Source: an uncultured Bacteroidota bacterium
GTDB lineage: Bacteria > Bacteroidota > Bacteroidia > Chitinophagales > Chitinophagaceae
Direction: 5' to 3'
DNA length: 46,572 bases
NCBI GenBank assembly: GCA_903904855.1
Contig: CAIVEH010000189.1
Span: 1-46,572 of the forward strand
The notes under the pieces are model-generated. The model had not been told where the DNA came from. It saw only the letters and a list, made by a program, of their open reading frames with translations, and searched no databases. The translations under genes and the position numbers were made by a program. Shown piece by piece: positions 16,035 to 24,004 of this stretch; positions within the stretch are counted from its first letter, which is position 1; every line of letters starts with the position of its first letter.

Positions 16035-16454
16035 CTACTTCATCTTCATCACTGCAAAATAGGGATGGTCCGGATTCACAATCAATTCCTGCCGGTAAGG
16101 ATGAATGAGCACATCCATATCCTCAAGTGGTATAGCGCCAAGGAGTGGCTCGGTACTGCCAGGCAACACTACAGCGCTACAATTGGTCCTTCTGTTTTTA
16201 AATTTCACTTCAACAGATGCTACTACATCATATTCCACTATATGCCCGTTTCCAAGCTCAAATTTTCTCTTTTCAACCAAAGGGAACTGCATCTGTTCCT
16301 GGATACTTTCATTTATAGCCAGCATGTATGCCCCTGTGTCTACCAGCATTTCCACATGCATCCGCCGCACCTCTTCTTCACCTATAATATATCTTTGGGC
16401 AAGGGCTAGGTCATCCCTGTTTATTAACTCAACCGATGCATAAGTAAGTCCCAT
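16035..16454 (-). CDS. Clan AA retropepsin-like aspartic protease
   Basis: This 139-aa protein has the single-domain retropepsin pattern: catalytic D39-T-G in EMLVDTGAYMLAI, a flap-like region, and the downstream hydrophobic-hydrophobic-G motif LLGAIPLEDMDVLI. Single-domain clan AA proteases work as homodimers. There is no signal peptide, so it acts in the cytoplasm. Short bacterial members of this type commonly occur as accessory genes of unknown substrate. It is followed 13 bp later by a small orphan gene (15767-16021). Confidence 0.85.
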   Translation of the reverse strand: MGLTYASVELINRDDLALAQRYIIGEEEVRRMHVEMLVDTGAYMLAINESIQEQMQFPLVEKRKFELGNGHIVEYDVVASVEVKFKNRRTNCSAVVLPGSTEPLLGAIPLEDMDVLIHPYRQELIVNPDHPYFAVMKMK

Positions 16455-16523
16455 ATCTGCGGATATTTACAGTAAAGTTAAATAAGGAAATTCATTCAAC
16501 GAAAAGAAGCACAACTGCTCCTA

Positions 16524-17240
16524 TCACTTAAACTGCTTCAGATAATACTTTATCCCGTCCTCTTCCAGTATCAATTCCCCCTTCTGGCATCGCAGCACTT
16601 TTATGGTACGCGGGTTTTTCCCGGCGCAACTCAGTGTCTGATCAACTCCAAGGCTTTTTACATACCATGTAGGATGGTTTTTTGCATCAAGCCCGCCATA
16701 TAGAAAACCCTGCTTGTCATCGCTGCCTGGGCCGGTGATGTATAATGCTTTTATTTCCGTAGAAAAATCAATCTGATCAGCAGCCCTGTCGGTCACCTTT
16801 TTATATACCGTCCAGTGGCCTATCATCAGGTCTATATTGGTTACCGGCAATGAGCTGTCTTCCTTCGTTATTACATCCGTTTTTATAGTATCATTATAGT
16901 CGGTACCTAGTACATACATTGCTTTATCATCAGCAAAAACTAGCGTAGCCGGTCTTTTTAGCATTATTTTATACTTGGCAGTTCCCAAGTCCAGTATGCT
17001 GTCTTCGTCAATAGTATAACCGCCGTTATAAATAAAACCGTCTTTGTTGTGATAAGAAAAAGAATCCTTATGCCTGAAGGTTATATAAAGAGTGTCAGCA
17101 AAAGCAAGTACTGTCGAATCCATACTCATACGCTTCACCTCTCTCCACCTGCTTATAGGCAGCTTGAGTTGTTTATGCTTATCCTTGCATATGCCAGCTA
17201 AGGGCAGCAACAACAGCATTATGAAAAGTAGTTTGCGCAT
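16524..17240 (-). CDS. Exported lipocalin-like protein with internal duplication
   Basis: The 238-aa product has a signal peptide with a Leu-rich core ending LAGIC at about residue 18; the cysteine could make it a lipoprotein. It appears to hold two related beta-rich halves. Each starts with a tryptophan (SRWREVKRM, GHWTVYKKV), continues with strands ending LYITF or LYITG, a glycine-rich turn (YNGGYTIDED, LYGGLDAKN), and a final LVFADD/ILEEDG-type hairpin. The second half begins like the lipocalin GxW signature (MIGHWTVYKK) and ends in GIKYYLKQFK. A ligand-binding barrel is plausible but unproven. TATTTTTG (minus, 17259-17266) lies 19 nt upstream and may be a -7 box. Confidence 0.65.
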   Translation of the reverse strand: MRKLLFIMLLLLPLAGICKDKHKQLKLPISRWREVKRMSMDSTVLAFADTLYITFRHKDSFSYHNKDGFIYNGGYTIDEDSILDLGTAKYKIMLKRPATLVFADDKAMYVLGTDYNDTIKTDVITKEDSSLPVTNIDLMIGHWTVYKKVTDRAADQIDFSTEIKALYITGPGSDDKQGFLYGGLDAKNHPTWYVKSLGVDQTLSCAGKNPRTIKVLRCQKGELILEEDGIKYYLKQFK

Positions 17241-17381
17241 ATTTTGCGTAAATTATATCAAAAATATTAAACCACACCCGCCATAGATCATTCCAGCAAA
17301 CACAATCATAAAATTTATGTTTCCTGAAACATATGCAGCTCTAACTACAAATTTAAATTAATCGTAGCTTCATATCCAATT

Positions 17382-18164
17382 ATGGCCAGCTCTCAATTAC
17401 ATATAACGATCATTCAGCCCGATATAGTATGGGAAGACAAAACTGTGAACCTACAGCAGTATGAAGAAATGATATCTGCAATAAAAGGTGATAAACACAT
17501 TGTGGTGTTACCTGAAATGTTCAGTACGGGTTTCAGTATGGATGCTGAACGGCTGGCCGAACAAATGAATGGTCCTTCTGTAACCTGGATGGCAGCAACC
17601 GCTGTCAAACACAGGTGCATCGTTACGGGCAGCCTCATTATTGAAGAAGATGGGAAATATTATAACCGGATGCTCTGGGTGCAACCCGATGGCACTATAG
17701 GCTGCTACGATAAGCGGCACCTCTTTGCCTATGCCGGCGAAGACAAACACTATACTAAAGGTGAAAAAAGATTGATAGCCCAGGTAAATGGTTGGCGAAT
17801 CAATGTTATGATTTGCTATGATCTCCGCTTCCCGGTATGGGCAAGAAACCAGGGTGAAGAATATGATTTGATTCTGTATGTAGCCAACTGGCCTGAGCCC
17901 CGCAGCCTTGCCTGGCGAACTCTCCTGCAGGCCCGCGCTATAGAAAATCAATGTTATGTAGCCGGAGTGAACAGGGTAGGGTCAGATGGCAAAGGCTTTA
18001 AGTATGTAGGCGAAAGCAGTGTATTCGGCCCGCTGGGTGAAAAAATATGGCAGGCCGGCAGTGATGTGGTTTGCCAGACACTAACTATCGACAAGGAAAC
18101 GCTCACTAAAGTCCGTAGTAGCTTCCCCTTTTTGAATGATGCCGATAAATTTCTGCTGCTTTAA
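17382..18164 (+). CDS. Omega-amidase / nitrilase superfamily hydrolase (YafV-like)
   Basis: The 260-aa product carries the nitrilase-superfamily triad: E45 in VVLPEMFSTGF, K111 in CYDKRHLFAYAG and C145 in MICYDLRFPVWARN. The lengths and flanking residues (FSTGFSM, DKRHLF) match the YafV/Nit2-like branch, which hydrolyses omega-amides such as alpha-ketoglutaramate or alpha-ketosuccinamate in methionine salvage and transamination repair. It is cytoplasmic, with no signal peptide. It stands alone on the plus strand, divergent from the lipocalin-like gene and 56 bp before the patatin-like gene. Branch assignment is confident; the exact substrate is inferred. Confidence 0.9.
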   Translation: MASSQLHITIIQPDIVWEDKTVNLQQYEEMISAIKGDKHIVVLPEMFSTGFSMDAERLAEQMNGPSVTWMAATAVKHRCIVTGSLIIEEDGKYYNRMLWVQPDGTIGCYDKRHLFAYAGEDKHYTKGEKRLIAQVNGWRINVMICYDLRFPVWARNQGEEYDLILYVANWPEPRSLAWRTLLQARAIENQCYVAGVNRVGSDGKGFKYVGESSVFGPLGEKIWQAGSDVVCQTLTIDKETLTKVRSSFPFLNDADKFLLL

Positions 18165-18220
18165 GAGAAAGGTTTTATCTTTAAGTAAATTGAGTGTGGC
18201 TAACCCGAAATAACTAAAGC

Positions 18221-20488
18221 TTGAAATTAAAACCCCGGCAACTCATCAGGTATTTAATCAGGAGTGTGTTCTACTTCCTGCCGGTACAACTGTTGATCCT
18301 GCATTTTCGCAAATATCAGATTCTGCTTGGGTTCTGGATTATAATAATGTTTATCATAAGGGGAAACCTTGCAGCACATTTTGGCGCAGCATCGCTTTTC
18401 CTTACGCCAGAGTATATGGGCAACACTGGTTTTATCAGTATGTTCGTGATGGGTGGGGCTATGTGCGTCTTTATAATGACCTGGCACATTACCACTTTTA
18501 TCATTCACAGCAAGCGCATTCCATACATGGGGGCCACTCGCCACGCTTTTGTAATCTATTGCATCAATAATTCCATAATACCCCTTGCTTTCCTGCTTTT
18601 TTATTCAGTTTACACCGTTCATTTCCAATATAAGGATGAGCATTTCAACTTTAAAACAGTTTTACTGCTCCAAACCGGTTTTTATCTTGGAATCCTCATA
18701 ATCATTCTGTTATCCTTCGCCTATTTTTTTAGGGTCAGCCGCGATTTTTTTAAAACCATATTATCTAAAATCACTAACCCTGCCCGGATAAGGGGAATTA
18801 TACCTTATGACTCACTCGACTACGACCTGGATATTATTCCCTCAAAATCATTTATTTCGGGCCGCCTTAAAATATTAAAAACCACCGAACTCCCTCCATA
18901 TCAACCCAGGGTAATGAATACCATTCTGCGCAGGCATCACCGCAATGTGATTTTCGCCGCTTTGATATCCTATATCCTGCTACTTATTATGGGTATTTTC
19001 ATGGAAGAACCCTTACTGCGGGTACCGGCCGGCGCTGGCTTTTTGTTATTGTTCTCTATCATCATGGGCGTGGTAGGAGCATTTAAGTATTTTCTAAAAA
19101 GCTGGGAAGCCATCGGCTGGATCATCTTTATAGCGCTCTTGGCCAAACTCGTTGAATACCAGGCCTTTGATCTCAGAAGTATAGCCTATGGACTGGATTA
19201 CCATACTTCGGCTGCAGAAGTGCCTGCATACAACTACAATAATATCCACGACATGTTCAACAGCAAAAGATACCTTGCTGATAGGGAACTGGAAGAGACC
19301 CGCCTGCAGTCGTGGAAAAACAATGTTGCTGATGACACAGAAAAGCCTCCCATTGTGGTTATTACGGTTAGCGGCGGTGGCTCCAGATCTGCCTACTGGA
19401 CCTTCCGCGCGCTGCAATATGCCGACAGCATTACGCATGGAAGGCTGTTTTCAAATACCGTATTTATGACCGGGGCATCGGGCGGAATGATTGGCGCTGC
19501 TTATTGGCGCTCTTTGCACGATGCATATTCACAGGGATTATTGAAAGAACCTTATGCTGCCCGCTACCAGGAAAACATTGGGAAAGACCTGCTCAATTCC
19601 ATTATATTTTCTCTTGCCAGTGTAGATCTGATCTCACCGTTCAACAGGGTTAAATCCGGCGGTTACTCCTACACCCGCGACCGCGGTTATGCCATGGAGC
19701 AGGAAATGGGCAGAAATACCGAAGGGCTGCTCGATAAAAACCTGGGCTTCTTCAAAGAACGCGAAGCAAAAGGCATTATCCCCGAAATGGCTATTCTGGG
19801 TACAATTGTCAATGATGGCCGCAGGCTCATTATCTCCAATCAGCCATCCTGCTTCCTTACACAACCTGAATATTCGCTCAACCAGGCTATTCCACCCATC
19901 GACTGTATCGACTTTTCTGCTTTTTTTGCTGCACAGCACCCCTATAATATCCGGCTCACATCGGCACTGAGGATGAATGCCACTTTCCCCTTTGTATTGC
20001 CTGTGGTCAAATTGCCCAGCAATCCCGGTATCGATATTATGGATGCTGGCTTAAGCGATAACTTCGGCAATCAGATAGCCACCCGTTATCTTTCGGCTAT
20101 GCGCAGCTGGCTGGGCAAAAATGCTGGCGATATTATATTCCTGGAGATCAGGGATACACGCGAAAGCGGTGTTGTATCATACAGTTCCGAATCATCCTTA
20201 GGAAGCCAATTGTTCGATCCACTGTTTGTGATCCAAGACAAATGGGAAGCATTCCAGTCCTATACACTGAGCTACATTAAAGAAACTGCACCCTATGCAT
20301 TTAATGGCCGGCTGAAATACCTCACCCTCCAGTATTTTCCCGCAGAACCCAAAAGAGCTGCCGAACTGAATTTTCATCTCTCCCGCAAAGAAAAAGAAGA
20401 CATCTACAGCTCAATTGCCTATAAAGGAAACCTTGATGTAATGGATACATTGGTCAAGCTGCTCACCCCCCCCAAAACCAAACCCTGA
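18221..20488 (+). CDS. Membrane-anchored patatin-like phospholipase
   Basis: This 755-aa protein combines about seven hydrophobic membrane helices in residues 1-320 with a C-terminal patatin domain. The domain has an oxyanion-type glycine run TVSGGGSRSAYW, the nucleophile elbow G-A-S420-G-G, and the catalytic aspartate D608 in MDAGLSDNFG, so the Ser-Asp dyad is intact. Patatins hydrolyse acyl esters of phospholipids; the N-terminal membrane part would anchor it in the inner membrane. The first codon is TTG at 18221, because no ATG lies near the domain start. A TATCTTTA string at 18176-18183 is a plausible -7 box for it. The product is long for a bacterial patatin because of the membrane half. 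Lipid substrate and topology are unknown. Confidence 0.85.
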   Translation: MKLKPRQLIRYLIRSVFYFLPVQLLILHFRKYQILLGFWIIIMFIIRGNLAAHFGAASLFLTPEYMGNTGFISMFVMGGAMCVFIMTWHITTFIIHSKRIPYMGATRHAFVIYCINNSIIPLAFLLFYSVYTVHFQYKDEHFNFKTVLLLQTGFYLGILIIILLSFAYFFRVSRDFFKTILSKITNPARIRGIIPYDSLDYDLDIIPSKSFISGRLKILKTTELPPYQPRVMNTILRRHHRNVIFAALISYILLLIMGIFMEEPLLRVPAGAGFLLLFSIIMGVVGAFKYFLKSWEAIGWIIFIALLAKLVEYQAFDLRSIAYGLDYHTSAAEVPAYNYNNIHDMFNSKRYLADRELEETRLQSWKNNVADDTEKPPIVVITVSGGGSRSAYWTFRALQYADSITHGRLFSNTVFMTGASGGMIGAAYWRSLHDAYSQGLLKEPYAARYQENIGKDLLNSIIFSLASVDLISPFNRVKSGGYSYTRDRGYAMEQEMGRNTEGLLDKNLGFFKEREAKGIIPEMAILGTIVNDGRRLIISNQPSCFLTQPEYSLNQAIPPIDCIDFSAFFAAQHPYNIRLTSALRMNATFPFVLPVVKLPSNPGIDIMDAGLSDNFGNQIATRYLSAMRSWLGKNAGDIIFLEIRDTRESGVVSYSSESSLGSQLFDPLFVIQDKWEAFQSYTLSYIKETAPYAFNGRLKYLTLQYFPAEPKRAAELNFHLSRKEKEDIYSSIAYKGNLDVMDTLVKLLTPPKTKP

Positions 20489-20546
20489 GGGTTTAAGACA
20501 TAGAGTACACTATGGTAAGATGCCATTTACTAAAATGTGCCCCCTT

Positions 20547-20621
20547 GAAGCAATATAACGCAAGACAAGCCCTGATGGACGAAGTGTTTTCGTGATAATT
20601 TACCTTGCAGGATATTGCTTC
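20547..20621 (+). repeat. Structured inverted repeat with nested hairpin
   Basis: GAAGCAATATaacGCAAG at 20547-20564 is mirrored at 20604-20621; the two arms pair at 15 of 18 positions, with a 3-nt symmetric bulge. The 39-nt loop contains a second small hairpin, ACGAA-GTGTT-TTCGT. There is no T tract after it, so it is not a standard terminator. It lies between the patatin-like gene and a lipoprotein gene and could be an untranslated RNA structure or a remnant of a small mobile element. Confidence 0.6.
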
Positions 20622-20705
20622 CATAGCCACCAACAGAACATCAAAAAAACATGTTCCGGCTAAGAATTGGCATAGTTTTTGTTATGTTTATTAGAAAAAC
20701 CGTTT

Positions 20706-21200
20706 ATGAAGTATCCGCTTATATTTCTGGTTGCTTTGGTTTTGATCGGCAGTTCTTCCTGCTACAAGATTTACTGCAACTACCCGTCTATAGAATTGCA
20801 ATTCACTGGCTTCGATACTTCCGATATGGCAAGAGTTGTTTTAAACAGATACCGGAAGGATGGTAACTTTTCAAGCTCCGCAGGCACACAGACTTATATT
20901 CAGACATTCAATCTCGCTTTGGTAACACCGCTAAAAAATGTGCCAAATGCAGATACTGTTATTTACTATGGAACTATTCCGGGTATCACCCTCGATGCCG
21001 ATTATGATTATGCAATAACCGTCCTGGCTACAGCGCACACCTACAGGGTAAAGGGCATTTCATTTGGCAATGAATCTACACAGGCAGGTAACTCAGCTGG
21101 CTGCACAAGGTCTGCATCCTGGTATCTCGACAGCCAATTGCAGAAATACCTCGGTTACTACTACTCCGATGGTTATGTTCAAATAGCCATTGCAAAATAG
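20706..21200 (+). CDS. Putative lipoprotein, function unknown
   Basis: The 164-aa product has a textbook-like signal: MKYPLIFLVALVLIGSSSC, with the modified cysteine at residue 19. I chose the ATG at 20706 over an ATG nine codons upstream (20679), because the extra residues would spoil the signal peptide. The mature part is beta-rich, with an early C-N-Y-P-S segment, IELQFTGFD, and two further cysteines; it looks like a one-domain extracytoplasmic sandwich. No enzyme motif is visible. It ends 42 bp before the convergent gltX stop. Confidence 0.65.
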   Translation: MKYPLIFLVALVLIGSSSCYKIYCNYPSIELQFTGFDTSDMARVVLNRYRKDGNFSSSAGTQTYIQTFNLALVTPLKNVPNADTVIYYGTIPGITLDADYDYAITVLATAHTYRVKGISFGNESTQAGNSAGCTRSASWYLDSQLQKYLGYYYSDGYVQIAIAK

Positions 21201-21242
21201 TTCCTTAACCTTGCCGGGCATAATTATTTCCCTTATTATAAA

Positions 21243-22760
21243 CTACCTGGTTACAAACTTAATACGCTTTATGGTTTCTTCTTTCCCTATCACTTCTGCA
21301 ATAGCAAAAACTCCCGGCCCGTACTTGCCACCCACCAGCATTATGCGCAGTGGCAGCATCACATCGCCTTTTTTCAGTCCGCACTCCACCGCAAGTTCAT
21401 TGCAGCTGGCTTCAAGTGCATCATGGTTCCAATCGGTGAGTAGCTCAAGCTTACTTTGCCAGGTTGTAAAAAACTGTTGCTTCTGATCGTTCCATTTATC
21501 CTTAATCACCGCCAGCTCCTTTATTTCGGGAGTAGCAAAGAAAAAATGCCCCTGTTCCCAGAAGTCAGTCAGCAGATGGCACCGGTCTTTAATCAGTCCA
21601 ACTACCTTTTCCAATTTTCCAATTTCCATATTCCCATCACCCAATTCCTTAACTATATAGGGCTTCACCATTTCCGCCAGTACAGCATTATCCGTGTGCT
21701 GAATATACTGATGGTTAAACCATTTTGCTTTCTCAAAATTAAATTTTGCCCCGCCCTTATGCACCCGTTCCATACTGAAAATCTGCACCAGCTCATCAAG
21801 CGAAAATAGTTCCTTTTCCACACCAGGATTCCAGCCCAGCATAGCCAGCATATTCACAAAAGCCTGCGGCAGAAAACCCATTTCCCTGAAGCCCTTGGTG
21901 GTTTCGCCTGTTTTTGGATCAAACCAGTTCATAGCAAACACCGGGAAGCCCAGCCGGTCTCCGTCGCGCTTGCTCAGTTTGCCATTACCATCTGGTTTCA
22001 GTATCAGCGGCAGGTGTGCCCATTGAGGCATATGCTCTTTCCAGCCCATGTACTGCCAAAGCAGTACATGCACAGGAGCGCTTGGCAGCCATTCCTCACC
22101 CCTGAAGGCGTGGGTTATCTTCATCAGATAATCATCTACAACCACAGCCAGGTGATAGGTAGGCATTCCATCGGCCTTCAGCAATACCTTATCATCCACC
22201 AGCGAACTGTCGAAAGAGATTTCGCCCCGGATCATATCCGTCAGAGTAACGGTTTCATTCTCAGGCATTTTTATCCGCACCACATAGGGTGTGCCTTTCT
22301 CTACCAGTTCTGCCACTGTTTCCGCAGGCAGGGTAAGCGAGTTGCGCATCAGGCCACGCGTAAAATGGTCATACTGCGGATTGGTATTGTCATCCCGTCT
22401 GTATTCGGCCCGCATTTTTTCCAGTTCTTCTGGTGTATCAAAAGCTATATATGCATATCCCGAATCAATGAGTTGTTCGGCATAATCTTTATAAAGCGGC
22501 TTTCTTTCGCTTTGCCTGTAGGGGGTATATGGGCCTCCTTTCAGTGGGCTTTCATCGGGCTCAAGGCCACACCATTTCAGGCAGTCCATTATGTACTGTT
22601 CAGCCCCTTCCACAAACCTGTTCTGGTCGGTATCTTCAATACGCAATACAAAATCACCGCCATGATGACGGGCAAACAGATAATTATATAAAACAGTGCG
22701 CACACCGCCCAGGTGCAAACCACCTGTTGGGCTTGGCGCAAAACGAACCCTTACTTTCAT
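21243..22760 (-). CDS. gltX: Glutamyl-tRNA synthetase
   Basis: This class I aminoacyl-tRNA synthetase attaches glutamate to tRNA-Glu in the cytoplasm. The 505-aa product has the ATP-binding HIGH-type motif H16-L-G-G19 in PSPTGGLHLGGVRT and the KMSKS-type motif K261-L-S-K-R, the acceptor-binding region with EDTDQNRF, and a C-terminal helical anticodon-binding domain. The length is usual for the discriminating bacterial type. The gene is divergent from pheS, with a 134-bp intergenic region. Minus-strand TAATTTTG at 22765-22772 might be a -7 box very close to the start, but no -33 partner is seen. Confidence 0.97.
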   Translation of the reverse strand: MKVRVRFAPSPTGGLHLGGVRTVLYNYLFARHHGGDFVLRIEDTDQNRFVEGAEQYIMDCLKWCGLEPDESPLKGGPYTPYRQSERKPLYKDYAEQLIDSGYAYIAFDTPEELEKMRAEYRRDDNTNPQYDHFTRGLMRNSLTLPAETVAELVEKGTPYVVRIKMPENETVTLTDMIRGEISFDSSLVDDKVLLKADGMPTYHLAVVVDDYLMKITHAFRGEEWLPSAPVHVLLWQYMGWKEHMPQWAHLPLILKPDGNGKLSKRDGDRLGFPVFAMNWFDPKTGETTKGFREMGFLPQAFVNMLAMLGWNPGVEKELFSLDELVQIFSMERVHKGGAKFNFEKAKWFNHQYIQHTDNAVLAEMVKPYIVKELGDGNMEIGKLEKVVGLIKDRCHLLTDFWEQGHFFFATPEIKELAVIKDKWNDQKQQFFTTWQSKLELLTDWNHDALEASCNELAVECGLKKGDVMLPLRIMLVGGKYGPGVFAIAEVIGKEETIKRIKFVTR

Positions 22761-22856
22761 GCGGCAAAATTAGTTAAAATGGAGGTGTTTTGCTTGAAAT
22801 TAAGCATTCGCAATAAATATATTGAAATAGTTGACAGTTCAATACTAAACATCTGA

Positions 22857-22887
22857 TTGTTACTTTAATCCCAACCGAATATCTTTG
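22857..22887 (+). promoter_or_regulatory. Bacteroidota-type promoter of pheS
   Basis: TTG at 22857-22859, a 20-nt spacer, and TATCTTTG at 22880-22887 match the TTG-N19-TAnnTTTG consensus of the primary sigma factor of Bacteroidota. The predicted start of transcription falls within a few bases of the pheS ATG (22895), so the message would be leaderless or nearly so. Confidence 0.75.
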
Positions 22888-22894
22888 CAGTATT

Positions 22895-23920
22895 ATGGCG
22901 TCCTTACAGGAACAAATTCAAATCCACGAACAGGAGATAAAAGCGTTCTCCCCAACCGATACTTCTGAATTGGAACAATTCAGGATAAAGTTCCTTGGCG
23001 CAAAAGGAATTGTGAAACTGGTAGCCGGTGAAATGAAAAACGTTCCGGCAGAGCTGCGCAAGGAAGCAGGGCAGTTATTGAATGCTTTTAAACAACTTGC
23101 CGAGGAAAAATTCGAATCTTTCAAAGAAGCTCTGGCAGGCAGCGGTGAAAAGGAAAACAAGGTCGATATTACCTTGCCGGGTACACCATTGCCGATAGGC
23201 ACACGCCATCCGCTGCGCATGGTTGAGAATGAAATGGTGTCTATTTTCGAAAAGATAGGCTTCAGCGTAGCTACCGGCCCCGAGATTGAGGACGACTGGC
23301 ACAATTTCACATCGCTGAATATGCCGGAGAACCATACTGCGCGCGATATGCAGGATACTTTCTACATCTCGCAAAACCCCGATTGGGTGCTGCGCACGCA
23401 TACCTCATCTGTACAGGCGCGTATATTGGAGACCCAGCCTTTACCTGTAAGGGTTATATGCCCTGGCAGGGTTTACCGCAACGAAACTATATCTGCCCGC
23501 GCTCATTGCTTTTTCCATCAGTGCGAAGGATTGTATGTTGATAAGGATGTCTCATTCGCCGATCTTAAGCAGACCCTTTATTATTTCGTAACAGAAATGT
23601 TCGGGGCAGATACCAAAGTGCGTTTCCGCCCATCCTACTTCCCGTTCACCGAGCCAAGTGCTGAGATGGATATTTCGTGCACGGTATGTGGTGGCAAGGG
23701 ATGCAACCTCTGCAAGCATACAGGCTGGGTAGAGATACTGGGTTGCGGTATGGTGCATCCAAACATGTTGCGCAATTTCGGCATTGACCCTGAAGTGTAT
23801 ACCGGTTTTGCATTTGGTATGGGAGTGGAGCGCATTACACAGATAAAGTTCCAGGTCAATGACCTGAGGTTGTATTCGCAGAATGATGTCCGGTTTTTGC
23901 GACAGTTTCAGGCGCTGTAG
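22895..23920 (+). CDS. pheS: Phenylalanyl-tRNA synthetase alpha subunit
   Basis: PheS is the catalytic class II subunit of the alpha2-beta2 enzyme that charges tRNA-Phe. The 341-aa product shows the N-terminal coiled-coil tRNA-binding region (1-80), motif 1 around GTRHPLRMVENEMV, motif 2 with RVICPGRVYRNE and HCFFHQCEGLYVD, and motif 3 FGMGVERITQIKF. A C-x2-C-x4-C-x2-C cluster (CTVCGGKGCNLC) before HTGWVEILGCGMVHP is a known feature of some bacterial PheS and may bind zinc. pheT, the beta subunit, is not next to it; the next gene is an SDR epimerase, so the two subunits are unlinked here. Directly after the stop comes a perfect 9-bp palindrome. Confidence 0.97.
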   Translation: MASLQEQIQIHEQEIKAFSPTDTSELEQFRIKFLGAKGIVKLVAGEMKNVPAELRKEAGQLLNAFKQLAEEKFESFKEALAGSGEKENKVDITLPGTPLPIGTRHPLRMVENEMVSIFEKIGFSVATGPEIEDDWHNFTSLNMPENHTARDMQDTFYISQNPDWVLRTHTSSVQARILETQPLPVRVICPGRVYRNETISARAHCFFHQCEGLYVDKDVSFADLKQTLYYFVTEMFGADTKVRFRPSYFPFTEPSAEMDISCTVCGGKGCNLCKHTGWVEILGCGMVHPNMLRNFGIDPEVYTGFAFGMGVERITQIKFQVNDLRLYSQNDVRFLRQFQAL

Positions 23921-23941
23921 AGACGTTGCATGGCAACGTCT
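23921..23941 (+). repeat. Perfect palindromic hairpin after pheS
   Basis: AGACGTTGC and GCAACGTCT pair perfectly over 9 bp around an ATG loop, beginning on the base after the pheS stop codon. There is no strong T tract, so termination is not assured. Two decayed relatives follow within 50 bp, which points to a REP-like intergenic element. Confidence 0.8.
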
Positions 23942-23953
23942 TATTAATTGATC

Positions 23954-23988
23954 CGTTGCATTGCAAAGTCTGAATTAATGCAATGTCT
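23954..23988 (+). repeat. Degenerate copies of the pheS palindrome
   Basis: CGTTGCATTGCAAAGTCT (23954-23971) differs from the perfect element's CGTTGCATGGCAACGTCT at 2 of 18 positions. AATGCAATGTCT (23977-23988) looks like a shorter third copy. They form a small tandem array of decaying units immediately before the epimerase gene. Confidence 0.6.
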
Positions 23989-24004
23989 TTATTTCAGTTA
24001 CCGT

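Noticed and set aside
23948-24004. Extended N-terminus for the epimerase
   Set aside because: The extra residues are translated palindrome repeat, and the Rossmann fold begins at the ATG at 24005.
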